A stretch of 64,000 bases of DNA, taken from assembly GCF_041927875.1 (NCBI RefSeq), contig NZ_JBHFHN010000004.1. One strand, written 5' to 3'. Positions 25,759 to 35,351 of the stretch are shown here, one piece after another (positions within the stretch are counted from its first letter, which is position 1; each line of letters begins with the position of its first letter). A model generated the notes under the pieces. The model saw only the letters and a program-made list of their open reading frames with translations. It searched no databases and had not been told where the DNA came from. Origin of the DNA: Paracoccus sp041927875 (GTDB lineage Bacteria; Pseudomonadota; Alphaproteobacteria; Rhodobacterales; Rhodobacteraceae). The translations under genes were made by a program, and so were the position numbers.

Positions 25759-28634
25759 AAGACCTGATCATTCCCTGGGACGACCGCGACATGGGCACCC
25801 CCGCCCGCCACGGTGCCCCCGTCACGCTAACCATCGACGGCATCGCCGTCACCGTCCCCGAGGGCACATCGGTCATGCGCGCCGCCGCCGAGGCCGGGAT
25901 CACCGTGCCCAAGCTGTGCGCCACCGACAGCCTTGAGGCCTTCGGTTCCTGCCGGTTGTGCGTGGTCGAGATCGAGGGGCGGCGCGGCACCCCGGCCTCC
26001 TGCACCACGCCGGTCATGCCGGGCATGGTCGTGCATACCCAATCCGACAAGGTGACCCGCATCCGCAAGGGCGTGATGGAGCTGTATATCAGCGATCACC
26101 CGCTGGACTGCCTGACCTGCGCGGCCAATGGCGATTGCGAATTGCAGGATATGGCCGGCGTCGTCGGCCTGCGCGACGTGCGCTATGCGCCGGGTGAAAA
26201 CCATTTCGCGCAGCGCAGCGCCACCGGCCCGAACCCGCGCTATATCCCCAAGGACGAAACCAACCCCTATTTCGCCTATGATCCGGCCAAGTGCATCGTC
26301 TGCATGCGCTGCGTCCGCGCCTGCGAGGAGGTGCAGGGCACCTTCGCCCTGACCATCGAGGGGCGCGGCTTTGACAGCCGGATCAAGGCGGGGGCCAAGA
26401 ACGACACCTTCCTGACCTCGGATTGCGTGTCCTGCGGGGCCTGCGTGCAGGCCTGCCCGACGGCGACGCTGGTGGAAAAATCGGTGGTCGATCTGGGCAC
26501 GCCGACCCGGTCGGTGGTCACGACCTGCGCCTATTGTGGGGTCGGGTGCAGCTTCAAGGCGGAACTGAACGGCGACCGGCTGGTGCGCATGGTCCCGCAC
26601 AAGGGGGGCCTCGCCAACCACGGCCATAGCTGCGTCAAGGGCCGCTTCGCCTATGGCTATGCCACGCACAAGGACCGCATCCTGAACCCGATGATCCGCG
26701 ACAGCATCGACCAGCCCTGGCGCGTCGTCGGCTGGGATGAGGCGCTGAGCTTTGCCGCGAACCGCCTGCGCGCGATTCAGGATCAGCATGGCAAACGCTC
26801 GATCGGGGTGATCACCTCAAGCCGCTGCACCAATGAGGAAACCTATCTGGTGCAAAAGCTGACCCGCGCGGTGTTTGGCAACAACAACACCGACACCTGC
26901 GCCCGCGTCTGCCATTCGCCCACCGGTTACGGTCTGGGCCAGACCTATGGCACCAGTGCCGGCACGCAGGATTTCGACAGCGTGGAAGAGGCCGATGTGG
27001 TGCTGGTGATCGGGGCGAACCCGACCGATGGCCACCCGGTCTTTGCCAGCCGCCTGAAAAAGCGGCTGCGGCAGGTGGCGAAGCTGATCGTCATCGACCC
27101 GCGCCGCATCGATCTGGTGAAATCGCCGCATATCCGCGCGGCCCAGCATCTGCCCCTGCGCCCCGGCACGAATGTCGCCGTGGTCAGCGCCATGGCCCAT
27201 GTCATCGTGACCGAAGGGCTGGCGAATGACGCCTTTATCGCGGAACGCTGCGAGGATGAAAGTTTCCGCGAATATCTGGATTTCATCCGCGACCCCCGCC
27301 ACGCCCCCGAGGCGACCGAGGTCGTGACCGGCGTGCCCGCCGCCGACCTGCGCGCTGCCGCGCGGCTGTATGCGACCGGCGGCAATGCGGCGATCTATTA
27401 CGGTCTGGGCGTGACCGAGCATTCGCAAGGCTCGACCACGGTGATCGCCATTGCCAACCTGGCCATGCTGACCGGCAATATCGGGCGGCGCGGCGTCGGT
27501 GTGAACCCGTTGCGCGGCCAGAACAACGTGCAGGGTTCCTGCGACATGGGGTCGTTCCCGCATGAGCTGCCCGGCTATCGCCACGTCAAGAACCCCGATG
27601 TTCGGGCGATCTATGAAGCTGCCTGGGGCGTGGAGATCGACCCCGAACCCGGCCTGCGGATCCCCAACATGCTGGATGCCGCCGTCGCCGGGCGCTTCAA
27701 GGGCCTGTATTGCCAGGGCGAGGACATCCTGCAATCCGACCCCGACACCCACCATGTCGCGGCGGGGCTGGCGGCGATGGACTGCGTGGTCGTCCACGAC
27801 CTGTTCCTGAACGAGACGGCGAACTATGCGCATGTGTTCCTGCCGGGCAGCAGCTTTCTGGAAAAGGACGGCACCTTCACCAATGCCGAACGTCGCATCA
27901 ACCGCGTCCGCCGGGTGATGGCGCCGCTGAACGGCTATGAGGATTGGCAGGTCACGCAGATGCTGGCCAATGCCATGGGCGCGGGCTGGGATTACACCCA
28001 CCCCAGTCAGATCATGGATGAGATCGCGGCGACCACGCCCAGTTTCGCCAATGTCAGCTATGACCTGCTTGAGGCGCGGGGATCGGTCCAGTGGCCGTGC
28101 AATGACGATGCGCCCGATGGCACGCCCTTGATGCATATCGACGGCTTCGTGCGCGGCAAGGGGCGGTTCATCGTCACCGAATACATCCCGACCGACGAAC
28201 GCACCGGCCCGCGGTTCCCGCTGTTGTTGACGACCGGGCGCATCCTGTCGCAATACAACGTCGGCGCGCAGACCCGGCGCACCGATAACGTGGTCTGGCA
28301 TGGCGAGGACGTGTTGGAAATGCACCCCCATGACGCCGAACATCGCGGCATCCGCGACGGCGACTTCGTGCGGCTGGCCAGCCGTGCGGGGGAAACCAGT
28401 CTGCGCGTGACCATCACCGATCGTGTGTCGCCGGGCGTGGTCTATACGACCTTCCACCACCCCGCGACCCAGGCCAATGTCATCACCACCGACTTTTCCG
28501 ACTGGGCGACGAACTGCCCGGAATACAAGGTGACGGCGGTGCAGGTGACGCCCTCGAACGGGCCGTCGGATTGGCAAAACGACTATGCCGCCCATGCCGA
28601 ACGGTCGCGCCGCATCCTGCCGGCTGCCGAATGA
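25755..28634 (+). CDS. fdsA: NAD-dependent formate dehydrogenase catalytic subunit FdsA
   Basis: FdsA, 959 residues, holds the bis-MGD molybdenum site where formate is oxidised. The N-terminus is NuoG-like: a [2Fe-2S] ferredoxin domain (CATDSLEAFGSCRLC), a His-Cys motif DHPLDCLTCxxxGDCELQ, and two [4Fe-4S] clusters (CIVCMRCVRAC, CVSCGACVQACP). The FdhF-like catalytic part begins with CAYCGVGC and HGHSCVKGRFAYG. The predicted Mo-ligand Cys lies in NTDTCARVCHSPT, the formate dehydrogenase pattern with a following His. The C-terminal MopB cap ends with the QANVITT segment. It overlaps fdsB and fdsC by four bases on each side. Confidence 0.97.
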
Positions 28635-29410
28635 CGCACGCGCCGACCCGTCGGATCACGACCCATGACGGGTCGGCGCGCAGCCTTCCGGCGGAAGTGC
28701 CGGTGGCGATGGTGTTCGACGCCCAGACCCAGGCGGTGATGATGGCGACGCCCGCCGATCTGGCGGATTTCGCCACCGGCTTCGCCCTGACCGAGGGCTA
28801 TGTCGAGACCCCCGACCAGATCCGCGACATCGAGATTGTCACCCATGACACCGGGCATGAGGCGCGCGTCTGGCTGGCCGCGGATAGGGCGGCGGCGCTG
28901 AACGCGCGGCGCCGCTCGATGATGGGACCGGTCGGCTGCGGGTTGTGCGGGATCGACAGCCTGGCGCAGGCGCTGCGGCCCGTAGACCCTCTGCCGCCGG
29001 GCGGCCTGACCCTGCCCGCCGCTGATGTCGCGCAGGCGACCGAGGTGCTGCGTGCCCATCAGCCGCTGCATGACGAAACCGTCGCCGTCCACGCCGCCGG
29101 GTTCTGGCAGGCAGGCGGCATCCTGCTGGCGCGTGAGGATGTGGGGCGGCACAATGCGCTGGACAAGCTGATCGGCGCGCTGATCCGGGGCGGCATCGAC
29201 CCCACCAGCGGGGCCATCGTGCTGACCAGCCGGGTCTCGGTCGACATGGTGCAAAAGGCGGCCTTCGCGCGTTGCCCGGTGCTGATCGCCGCCTCGGCCC
29301 CCACGGCGCAGGCGCTGGATCTGGCTGACCGCGCGGGTGTGACCGTCGCCGCATCGGCGCGTCATGGCCGCTTTGATCTTTACACCCACCCCGAACGGAT
29401 CCGAGGCTGA
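28631..29410 (+). CDS. fdsC: Formate dehydrogenase accessory sulfurtransferase FdsC/FdhD
   Basis: FdsC (FdhD family) binds bis-MGD and passes sulfur to the molybdenum centre before insertion in FdsA. The 259-residue protein has the family regions PVAMVFDAQTQAVMMATP, the conserved Cys loop GPVGCGLCGIDSL (two Cys, as CxxC), REDVGRHNALDKLIGA and SRVSVDMVQKAA. It starts at the ATG overlapping the fdsA stop codon. Position between fdsA and fdsD is the usual one. It might also serve the DmsA-like enzyme elsewhere in the cell, but nothing in the sequence shows that. Confidence 0.94.
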   Translation: MTHAPTRRITTHDGSARSLPAEVPVAMVFDAQTQAVMMATPADLADFATGFALTEGYVETPDQIRDIEIVTHDTGHEARVWLAADRAAALNARRRSMMGPVGCGLCGIDSLAQALRPVDPLPPGGLTLPAADVAQATEVLRAHQPLHDETVAVHAAGFWQAGGILLAREDVGRHNALDKLIGALIRGGIDPTSGAIVLTSRVSVDMVQKAAFARCPVLIAASAPTAQALDLADRAGVTVAASARHGRFDLYTHPERIRG

Positions 29411-29411
29411 C

Positions 29412-29627
29412 ATGTCCAATCGCATCGTCCCCATGGCCAACCAGATCGCCGCGTTTTTCGCCACCCAGCCGGGCGGCGATCAGGCGGCGCGCGTGGCCGC
29501 GCATCTGAACGATTTCTGGGCGCCCGCTATGCGCGCCGAACTGGCCGAGCATATGGCCGCCGCGCCCCAGGACTTCGCGCCGCTGGTGCAGGCGGCGCGG
29601 GCGCATCTGATCCTGCCTGAGGCCTGA
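29412..29627 (+). CDS. fdsD: Formate dehydrogenase delta subunit FdsD
   Basis: FdsD is the small last subunit of the Fds formate dehydrogenase, needed for an active complex in Rhodobacter. The 71-residue protein shows the family features: MANQIAAFF near the N-terminus and HLNDFWAPAMRAEL in the middle. It starts two bases after the fdsC stop codon. An upstream start at 29364 would lie inside fdsC and is less likely. Confidence 0.92.
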   Translation: MSNRIVPMANQIAAFFATQPGGDQAARVAAHLNDFWAPAMRAELAEHMAAAPQDFAPLVQAARAHLILPEA

Positions 29628-29647
29628 TCTGCGGCCCCGGCCGGGGA

Positions 29648-29666
29648 TGCGTATTTGGGCAAGAAA
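29648..29666. repeat. Half copy of the intergenic palindromic element, copy 2
   Basis: GCGTATTTGGGCAAGAAAG matches the left arm of the palindromes near 38121 and 63378, but no matching right arm follows; instead a separate GC hairpin begins at 29667. It lies between the convergent fdsD and small membrane protein genes. Confidence 0.5.
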
Positions 29667-29691
29667 GAAGGGGGCGGGCGTTGCCCCCTTC
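29667..29691 (-). terminator. Intrinsic terminator of the small membrane protein gene (possibly bidirectional)
   Basis: A perfect 9-bp stem GAAGGGGGC / GCCCCCTTC encloses a seven-base loop. Read on the minus strand it is followed by TTTCTT, so it terminates the minus-strand gene ending at 29700. It may also stop fdsD transcripts from the other side. Confidence 0.65.
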
Positions 29692-29699
29692 AGGCGGGG

Positions 29700-29954
29700 T
29701 CAGCCTTGGCGGGCCAGCAGCACCCCGGTCGCGATGGCGGTGCGGCGGGTGTTGGCGCGGATCGCCAGAACGACATGGACCATGCCGAACATCAGCACCA
29801 TGTAAAGGCTGCCAAGGACCAGCATCAACAGCCCTTGCAGGAAGCCGCCTTGGGCGCTGAACATCACCGCGATCGACGTCAGCACCAGCAGCAGGGCAAA
29901 GACGACGATGACCGCCACCAGGCGCTCCATCGAATTGACGAAAAAGTCACCCAT
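29700..29954 (-). CDS. Small membrane protein of unknown function
   Basis: I do not recognise a family. The 84-residue protein has two clear hydrophobic segments (about 14-37 and 43-70) and a short basic C-terminal tail with Arg-Ala-Asn-Thr-Arg-Arg. It has no cysteine. I use the ATG at 29954; a GTG at 29966 would add four residues. It is followed by its own terminator and preceded by the 3' end of the penicillin-binding protein gene on the same strand, 43 bases away, so it could be on that gene's transcript. It could be a membrane-shape or complex-assembly protein; nothing decides it. Confidence 0.6.
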   Translation of the reverse strand: MGDFFVNSMERLVAVIVVFALLLVLTSIAVMFSAQGGFLQGLLMLVLGSLYMVLMFGMVHVVLAIRANTRRTAIATGVLLARQG

Positions 29955-29997
29955 TTGAAAAATCACGGGTTTTGAAGATGGCCCGGAACGGGCGGGG

Positions 29998-32247
29998 TCA
30001 GTTAAACTGGCCCAGCACGTCCTTCAAGATGTCCTCGGCCACGTCGGGATTGGTGCCGGGCGGGATCGTGGCCGGCGCGGGCTGGGCCGAGGGTTGCGAG
30101 GTGAACAGGTCGCCCTGGCTTTGCGGGGTGGAGGACAGCGCCGTTCCGGCGGTCGTGGGGCGCGGCGCGGGTTTGCCGGTCAGCGGCTCGACCGGCACGC
30201 CCTTGTGGATTTCGGCCATGACCGCCTGCCAGATCTCGGCGGGCAGGCCGCCGCCGGTCACGCCCTTCAGCGGCGTGTTGTCGTCATAGCCCATCCAGAC
30301 CCCGGCCACATATTGCGCGGTAAAGCCGATGAACCAGGCATCGCGCGCCGCCGAGGTGGTGCCGGTCTTGCCCGCCGCCGGGCGGCCTTCGGGCAGGCGC
30401 GCGCGGCTGCCGGTGCCGCCCTCGATCACCTGGCGCATCATCCAGGTCAGTTCCTGCGCCGCGCGTTGCGAGATGACCCGCTCACCCATCCCGCCCGAGG
30501 CGCCGATCAGCGGCTGGTTGTCGCCGCGAATGCGCAGTTCTGCGATGCCATAGGGCCGGACCGAAGTGCCGCCGTTCAGGATGCCGGCATAGGCCCCGGT
30601 CATTTCCAGAAGCGAGGATTCCGACACGCCAAGCCCCAGCGACGGCGAGGTGGTGAGGTCGCTGGCAAAGCCGAAATCGGCGGCGACGTGGCGCACGGCC
30701 TCGCGCCCCACGGCCTCTTGCAGGCGGATGGTGGCGGTGTTCAGCGATTGCGACAGCGCGGTGGTCAGGCTGACCGGGCCGCGGAAGGTGCGGGTATAGT
30801 TTTCGGGCGACCAGGGCCGCGACCCCCGCTGGCGGATGGTGATCGGCGCGTCATCGACGATGCTGTCGGGCGTGTAACCTAGATCCAGCGCGGCGGCGAA
30901 AACAAAGGGTTTGAACGATGATCCGGTCTGGCGCTTGGCCATGGTGGCGCGGTTGAAGGCCCCCGGCTCGGGCTGGTTGCGCCCGCCGATCATCGCGCGC
31001 ACCGCGCCATCGGCGGACATGATGACCACCGCCGCCTGGGCGTTCGACCCGTCCTTGACCTTTTCGGCAAAGACATTGCGCAGGGCGCGTTCGGCGGCGC
31101 GCTGCATCTTTTGGTCGAAGGTCGTGCGCATCACCACGTCCTCGGTCGTTTCGCGCGACAGGAAGGATGGCGCGGTTTCCATCACCCAATCGGCAAACCA
31201 GCCGCCTGCCTTGTAGGTGGCCGACCGCGACAGTTCCGCCGGATTGGCGATGGCCGCGTCATATTCGGCCTGGGTCAGGTAATCCTGTTCGCGCATCAGC
31301 CCCAGCACCAGCCGCGCCCGTTCGCGCGACCGTTCCAGATTCGACGTGGGCGAGAAATAGGACGGCGCCTTCAGCAGGCCCGCTAGCATCGCCGCCTCGG
31401 CCGGGTTCAGGTCGGCGGCCTTCTTGTCGAAATAGCGTTCGGAGGCCGCCTCGAACCCGCGCGCACCGGCACCCAGATAGGCGCGATTCAGATAGATGGT
31501 CAGGATCTCATCCTTGGAATATTTCGCCTCCATCGCCAGGGCATAGGGAACCTCTTTCACCTTGCGCCAGATCGAGGACTTGCGGCAGTCCGCCTCATAC
31601 TCCGCTTCGGATTTCCATTCGTCGGGGTTGTAGGCGACGCCCAGGCACAGCAGTTTGGCGACCTGCACGGTGATGGTCGAGCCGCCCGCGCCCTCAAGCG
31701 GACCACGGCCTTCGGCGATATTGGTGCGCATCGCGCCGATGATGCCGCGCGGGCTGATGCCAAGGTGGCCGTAAAAGCGCTTGTCCTCGGTGGCGATGAC
31801 GGCGTTTTTCAGCGCCGGGGCCACGCTGTCGGCGGTCACGTTGTCATAGGTTTCGCCGCGCCAGGCGATGATCTCGCCGTTGCGATCCATCAGCGTGACC
31901 GAGCCGCGGGCGCGGCCATCCATCAGCGCTGCGGCATCGGGCAGGGTGGAATACATGTAAAAGACCGATAGCCCCAGGATCGCGCCCACGGTCATGCCCA
32001 GCCGCCAGGTCACCCCCCAGATCACCCGGAAGATCAGCCCGATGGTGCCGCCGAAAAACCGCGCCAGCAGCGTCAGCAAGATCCCGATCGGGCCAAGGCT
32101 GCGGCCCGAGCCAGCGGCAGGCTGCGGCTTGCGGGGGGCCGGTTTGGTGGGCGCCTTCTCGGGCGTCTTGGCATAGCGCGCATCGGCGGCCAGCCGTTCC
32201 CGGCGCGGACCGTTGCCTTTGCCCGACCCGTTGCCCTGCTGTGCCAT
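29998..32247 (-). CDS. Class A penicillin-binding protein (bifunctional transglycosylase/transpeptidase)
   Basis: This 749-residue enzyme polymerises and cross-links peptidoglycan. It has a basic cytoplasmic N-terminus (about 60 residues, Lys/Arg/Pro-rich) and one membrane segment (about 75-105). The GT51 domain has ATEDKRFYGHLG, GGSTITVQVAK and the EILTIYLN motif. The transpeptidase domain has active-site TGSSFKP, SQSLN and GKTGTT. The C-terminal tail is Pro/Gln/Ser-rich. I choose the ATG at 32247 behind GGAAAGGG; the longer open frame to 32346 has no good start signal. The group contains PBP1A and PBP1C types and I cannot tell which, so I give no symbol. Confidence 0.93.
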   Translation of the reverse strand: MAQQGNGSGKGNGPRRERLAADARYAKTPEKAPTKPAPRKPQPAAGSGRSLGPIGILLTLLARFFGGTIGLIFRVIWGVTWRLGMTVGAILGLSVFYMYSTLPDAAALMDGRARGSVTLMDRNGEIIAWRGETYDNVTADSVAPALKNAVIATEDKRFYGHLGISPRGIIGAMRTNIAEGRGPLEGAGGSTITVQVAKLLCLGVAYNPDEWKSEAEYEADCRKSSIWRKVKEVPYALAMEAKYSKDEILTIYLNRAYLGAGARGFEAASERYFDKKAADLNPAEAAMLAGLLKAPSYFSPTSNLERSRERARLVLGLMREQDYLTQAEYDAAIANPAELSRSATYKAGGWFADWVMETAPSFLSRETTEDVVMRTTFDQKMQRAAERALRNVFAEKVKDGSNAQAAVVIMSADGAVRAMIGGRNQPEPGAFNRATMAKRQTGSSFKPFVFAAALDLGYTPDSIVDDAPITIRQRGSRPWSPENYTRTFRGPVSLTTALSQSLNTATIRLQEAVGREAVRHVAADFGFASDLTTSPSLGLGVSESSLLEMTGAYAGILNGGTSVRPYGIAELRIRGDNQPLIGASGGMGERVISQRAAQELTWMMRQVIEGGTGSRARLPEGRPAAGKTGTTSAARDAWFIGFTAQYVAGVWMGYDDNTPLKGVTGGGLPAEIWQAVMAEIHKGVPVEPLTGKPAPRPTTAGTALSSTPQSQGDLFTSQPSAQPAPATIPPGTNPDVAEDILKDVLGQFN

Positions 32248-32546
32248 GAATGCCCTTTCCGCGCCGCGACCCTGCGCGGCATCCTTGCCTGAACCTGCGA
32301 TCCGTCGGACCTGTCCCGGCCCTTTGGGGGGCGACCATACAGCCATTCCGGGGCAATGCGAAGAATCTTGTCGCGATCACGCGGCGGAACACGCAGTTCT
32401 TACCCTGCCCGAAAATGCGGCATCCGGCGCCGTTACCGCCCATCGGATGACCGTTTCGTGCCGCGCTGCCGCGAAAATCGCGGCCCGGCTTGGCGCTGCG
32501 GTGCGGCGGGCCAAGTCTGGCACCAGGCAACCCACAGGAGGTGCAG
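32248..32546. other. Intergenic control region between the PBP gene and glnK
   Basis: The 299 bases between the divergent PBP and glnK genes hold no supportable gene. A strong ribosome binding site, CAGGAGG, at about 32535-32541 serves the GTG start of glnK. I looked for a sigma-54 -24/-12 promoter and for an NtrC site. A GGCAC at about 32519-32523 and a TTGGCGC near 32490 are only partial matches. Confidence 0.4.
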
Positions 32547-32885
32547 GTGAAACTGATCATCGCGGCGATCAAGCCGTTCAAGCTGGAGGATGTTCGCGAG
32601 GCGCTGACCGGGATCGGCGTTCGCGGCATGATGGTGACCGAGATCAAGGGCTTTGGCACCCAGTCCGGCCATACCGAAGTGTATCGCGGCGCCGAATATG
32701 CGGTCAGCTTCGTGCCCAAGATGCGCATCGAGGTGGTGGTGCCCGATGCCGAGGTCGAGGCCACCGTGCAGGCCATCGCCACCACCGCCCGCACCGGCAA
32801 GATCGGCGACGGCAAGATTTTCGTTCTGGATGTCGACCAGGCCATGCGCGTGCGCACCGGCGAGGTCGGGGATGATGCGCTTTAA
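32547..32885 (+). CDS. glnK: PII nitrogen regulatory protein GlnK
   Basis: GlnK is a trimeric PII signal protein that senses ATP/ADP and 2-oxoglutarate and blocks AmtB when nitrogen is plentiful. The 112-residue product has the whole PII fold with the T-loop YRGAEY (uridylylation Tyr51), the B-loop TARTGKIGDGK and the C-loop. It starts at a GTG eight bases after CAGGAGG. Location 22 bases before amtB distinguishes it as GlnK rather than GlnB. It is probably induced in nitrogen starvation through NtrC, but I could not assign the site. Confidence 0.95.
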   Translation: MKLIIAAIKPFKLEDVREALTGIGVRGMMVTEIKGFGTQSGHTEVYRGAEYAVSFVPKMRIEVVVPDAEVEATVQAIATTARTGKIGDGKIFVLDVDQAMRVRTGEVGDDAL

Positions 32886-32907
32886 GCGCGTGCAAAAGGG
32901 GATCAAG

Positions 32908-34224
32908 ATGATGACACGCATTCGCAAATTGCCGCCGCTGCTGGCGGCGCTGACCGCCCCCGGCGCGCTGTGGGCGCAAGAGGTTGCCCCGGTGATGGAC
33001 AAGGGCGATGTGGCCTGGATGATGACCTCGACACTGCTGGTGCTATTCATGATCCTGCCGGGGGTGGCGCTGTTCTATGGCGGTCTGGTGCGGGCCAAGA
33101 ACATGCTGTCGGTGCTGATGCAGACCACCACGATCACCGCCTTGGTGATGATCCTGTGGGTTGCCTATGGCTATTCGGTGGCCTTTGGCGGCGGCACCGG
33201 GGCCTTCTGGGGCGGGCTGTCCAAGGCGTTTCTGGCCGGCGTCACCCCCGACAGCGTGGCCGCGACCTTTACCGAGGGCGTCGTGCTGCCCGAATATCTG
33301 TTCATCGCCTTTCAGATGACCTTCGCCGCGATCACCGCCGCGCTGATCATCGGTGGCTTTGCCGAACGCATCCGGTTTTCGGCACTGATGCTGTTCATCG
33401 CGGCCTGGGTCAGCATCGTCTATTTCCCGGTGGCGCATATGGTCTGGGATGCCTCGGGGCTGATCTACGGCTGGGGCGCGCTGGATTTCGCGGGCGGCAC
33501 GGTGGTGCATATCAACGCGGGTATCGCGGCCCTGGTCGGGGCCATCGTCATCGGCCCGCGCATCGGCTATGGCCGCGACATGATGGCGCCGCATTCGATG
33601 ACGCTGACGCTGGTCGGTGCGGCGATCCTGTGGGTGGGCTGGTTCGGCTTCAACGCCGGTTCCGCGCTTGAGGCGAACCCGACCGCCGCTTTGGCGATGA
33701 TCAACACGCTGACCGCTACGGCGGGGGCGATCCTGGCCTGGGTGGTGATCGAATGGGCGGCGCGCGGCAAGGCCTCGCTCTTGGGTGCGGCCTCGGGGCT
33801 GGTGGCCGGGCTGGTCGCGGTGACGCCGGCGGCCGGCACGGTCGGGCCGCTGGGGGCGATCGTGCTGGGGGCTTTGGCCTCGGGCGGGTGCTATCTGTTC
33901 GTGACGCGCGTCAAGCAGGCCTTCGGCTATGACGACAGTCTGGATGTGTTCGGCATTCACGGCGTCGGCGGCATCATCGGCGCGCTTGGCACGGCGGTGT
34001 TCACCGCCCCCGGCCTGGGCGGCACCGGCGCGGCGGATTTCAGCATCGCCAGCCAGTTCGTCGTGCAGGCCATGGGCGTGGGCGTGACCGTGATCTGGTC
34101 GGGTCTGGTGTCGCTGGTGCTGTTCAAGCTGATCGACGCGACCATCGGCCTGCGGGTCGATGCCGATGCCGAACGTCAGGGGCTAGACCTTTCGTCGCAT
34201 GGTGAAAGCGCCTATCACATGTAA
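32908..34224 (+). CDS. amtB: Ammonium transporter AmtB
   Basis: AmtB is a trimeric inner-membrane channel for ammonium. The 438-residue protein has a cleaved-type N-terminal segment (to about Ala-Gln-Glu) and eleven hydrophobic helices. The twin pore histidines lie in PVAHMVWDASG and DVFGIHGVGGIIGA, and FGGxxxGxxxx motifs line the channel. AAAAGGGGATC before the ATG at 32908 gives the start, with another ATG at once after it. It is co-transcribed with glnK and followed by a terminator. Confidence 0.95.
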   Translation: MMTRIRKLPPLLAALTAPGALWAQEVAPVMDKGDVAWMMTSTLLVLFMILPGVALFYGGLVRAKNMLSVLMQTTTITALVMILWVAYGYSVAFGGGTGAFWGGLSKAFLAGVTPDSVAATFTEGVVLPEYLFIAFQMTFAAITAALIIGGFAERIRFSALMLFIAAWVSIVYFPVAHMVWDASGLIYGWGALDFAGGTVVHINAGIAALVGAIVIGPRIGYGRDMMAPHSMTLTLVGAAILWVGWFGFNAGSALEANPTAALAMINTLTATAGAILAWVVIEWAARGKASLLGAASGLVAGLVAVTPAAGTVGPLGAIVLGALASGGCYLFVTRVKQAFGYDDSLDVFGIHGVGGIIGALGTAVFTAPGLGGTGAADFSIASQFVVQAMGVGVTVIWSGLVSLVLFKLIDATIGLRVDADAERQGLDLSSHGESAYHM

Positions 34225-34254
34225 GATCAGGATACTTCACCAAAGTTCCGCGAC

Positions 34255-34280
34255 AAGGCCGGGCCGCACACCCGGCCTTT
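34255..34280. terminator. Bidirectional intrinsic terminator between amtB and the MBL-fold gene
   Basis: AAGGCCGGG (34255-34263) pairs with CCCGGCCTT (34271-34279) around a seven-base loop and is followed by TTCC. It lies in the gap between convergent genes and could stop transcripts from both sides. Confidence 0.7.
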
Positions 34281-34297
34281 CCACTTTGGCGCGCGGC

Positions 34298-35341
34298 CTA
34301 GACGGCCTGCCACAACTGCCCGCCGTGGTCGTCCAGCCCGGCGGGCCGGATACGCCCCTCACGCCGCAGGCGGTTGACATGGCCCACGGCCTCGACCAGG
34401 GCGAGGCCATACTCCCCCTCACCGATGGGGCGTTTGAACAGCGCGCCAAAACCCGAAACGGCGGTGCCGGGCCGGGCAAGATGTGCCGCCAGCCGATCCA
34501 GCGCGGCATGGTGATTGGCGCGCATCTGGCGCAGCCGCAGCGGCAGGCCGGTGAAGGGCAGCTTGTGGCCGGGCAGCACCAGATGATCGATGCGGGCGCG
34601 GCTGGACAGGCGCGCGCAACTGTCCAGCCAGTCGCCGACCGGATCGGCGTCAGGCTCGGTCGCATAGACGCCCAGATTGGCGGAAATGCCGGGCAAAAGC
34701 TGGTCGCCGCCGATCACCAGATCGTCGTCGCGGCTGAAGAAAACCGCGTGATCGGGGGCATGGCCGTGGCCAAAGACCACATCCCAATCGCGCCCGCCCA
34801 TGCGGATCACCTGGCCTTCGTCGATGCGGTGAAAACCCAAGGGCAGCGGATGCACGCAATCGGCAAAGTTGAAGGGCCGTTCCGCGGCGCGGCGGGCCAG
34901 CAGGTCCGGGTCCATCCCGGCCTGCCGCCAAAAGGCCAGCGTCTCGGGCGCGGGGCGGTCTTGTGGGTCCAGCACCAGCATCCGGGCGAACAGCCAACTG
35001 GTGCGGCTGGTCCACAGCTCGGCCCCGCGCGTCTGGAACCAACCGGCAAGGCCGACATGATCGGGGTGGTAGTGGGTCAGCACCACCCGCGCGACCGGCT
35101 TGCCCGCCAGCGGCCCGGCCAGCAGCCGTTCCCAGATCGCGCGGCTGCGGCGCGTGTCCATGCCGGTGTCGATCAGCGTCCAGCCGGTGCCGCCATGACG
35201 GGTGTCATCCAGTGCATAGCAATTCACATGGTCCAGCGTCATCGGCAGCGGCAGGCGCAGCCACAGCACGCCGGGCGCGACTTCGATCGCCGCGCCCTCA
35301 TCCGGCGGGGTCTCATGCGGAAAGCGGATCGCGCCGGTCAC
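34298..35341 (-). CDS. MBL-fold metallo-hydrolase
   Basis: The 347-residue protein has the metallo-beta-lactamase fold with the metal-binding motif His-Tyr-His-Pro-Asp-His (HxHxDH), a preceding TLIDTGMD, a later His in GHAPDHAVFF, an Asp in GGDQLL and a His in LPGHKLPF. These bind one or two metal ions, usually Zn or Fe. A C-terminal winged-helix-like region follows, as in LACTB2-type RNases and hydrolases. The start is a GTG at 35341, eleven bases after the acyl-CoA dehydrogenase stop codon. It is downstream of that gene and likely co-transcribed, so a thioester or lactone substrate is possible. The substrate is not shown. Confidence 0.82.
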   Translation of the reverse strand: MTGAIRFPHETPPDEGAAIEVAPGVLWLRLPLPMTLDHVNCYALDDTRHGGTGWTLIDTGMDTRRSRAIWERLLAGPLAGKPVARVVLTHYHPDHVGLAGWFQTRGAELWTSRTSWLFARMLVLDPQDRPAPETLAFWRQAGMDPDLLARRAAERPFNFADCVHPLPLGFHRIDEGQVIRMGGRDWDVVFGHGHAPDHAVFFSRDDDLVIGGDQLLPGISANLGVYATEPDADPVGDWLDSCARLSSRARIDHLVLPGHKLPFTGLPLRLRQMRANHHAALDRLAAHLARPGTAVSGFGALFKRPIGEGEYGLALVEAVGHVNRLRREGRIRPAGLDDHGGQLWQAV

Positions 35342-35351
35342 ATCGCGCCCG

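Noticed and set aside
32440..32546. Sigma-54 promoter before glnK
   Set aside because: GGCAC- and TTGGCGC-like pieces are present but no TGGCAC-N5-TTGC match with correct spacing was seen.
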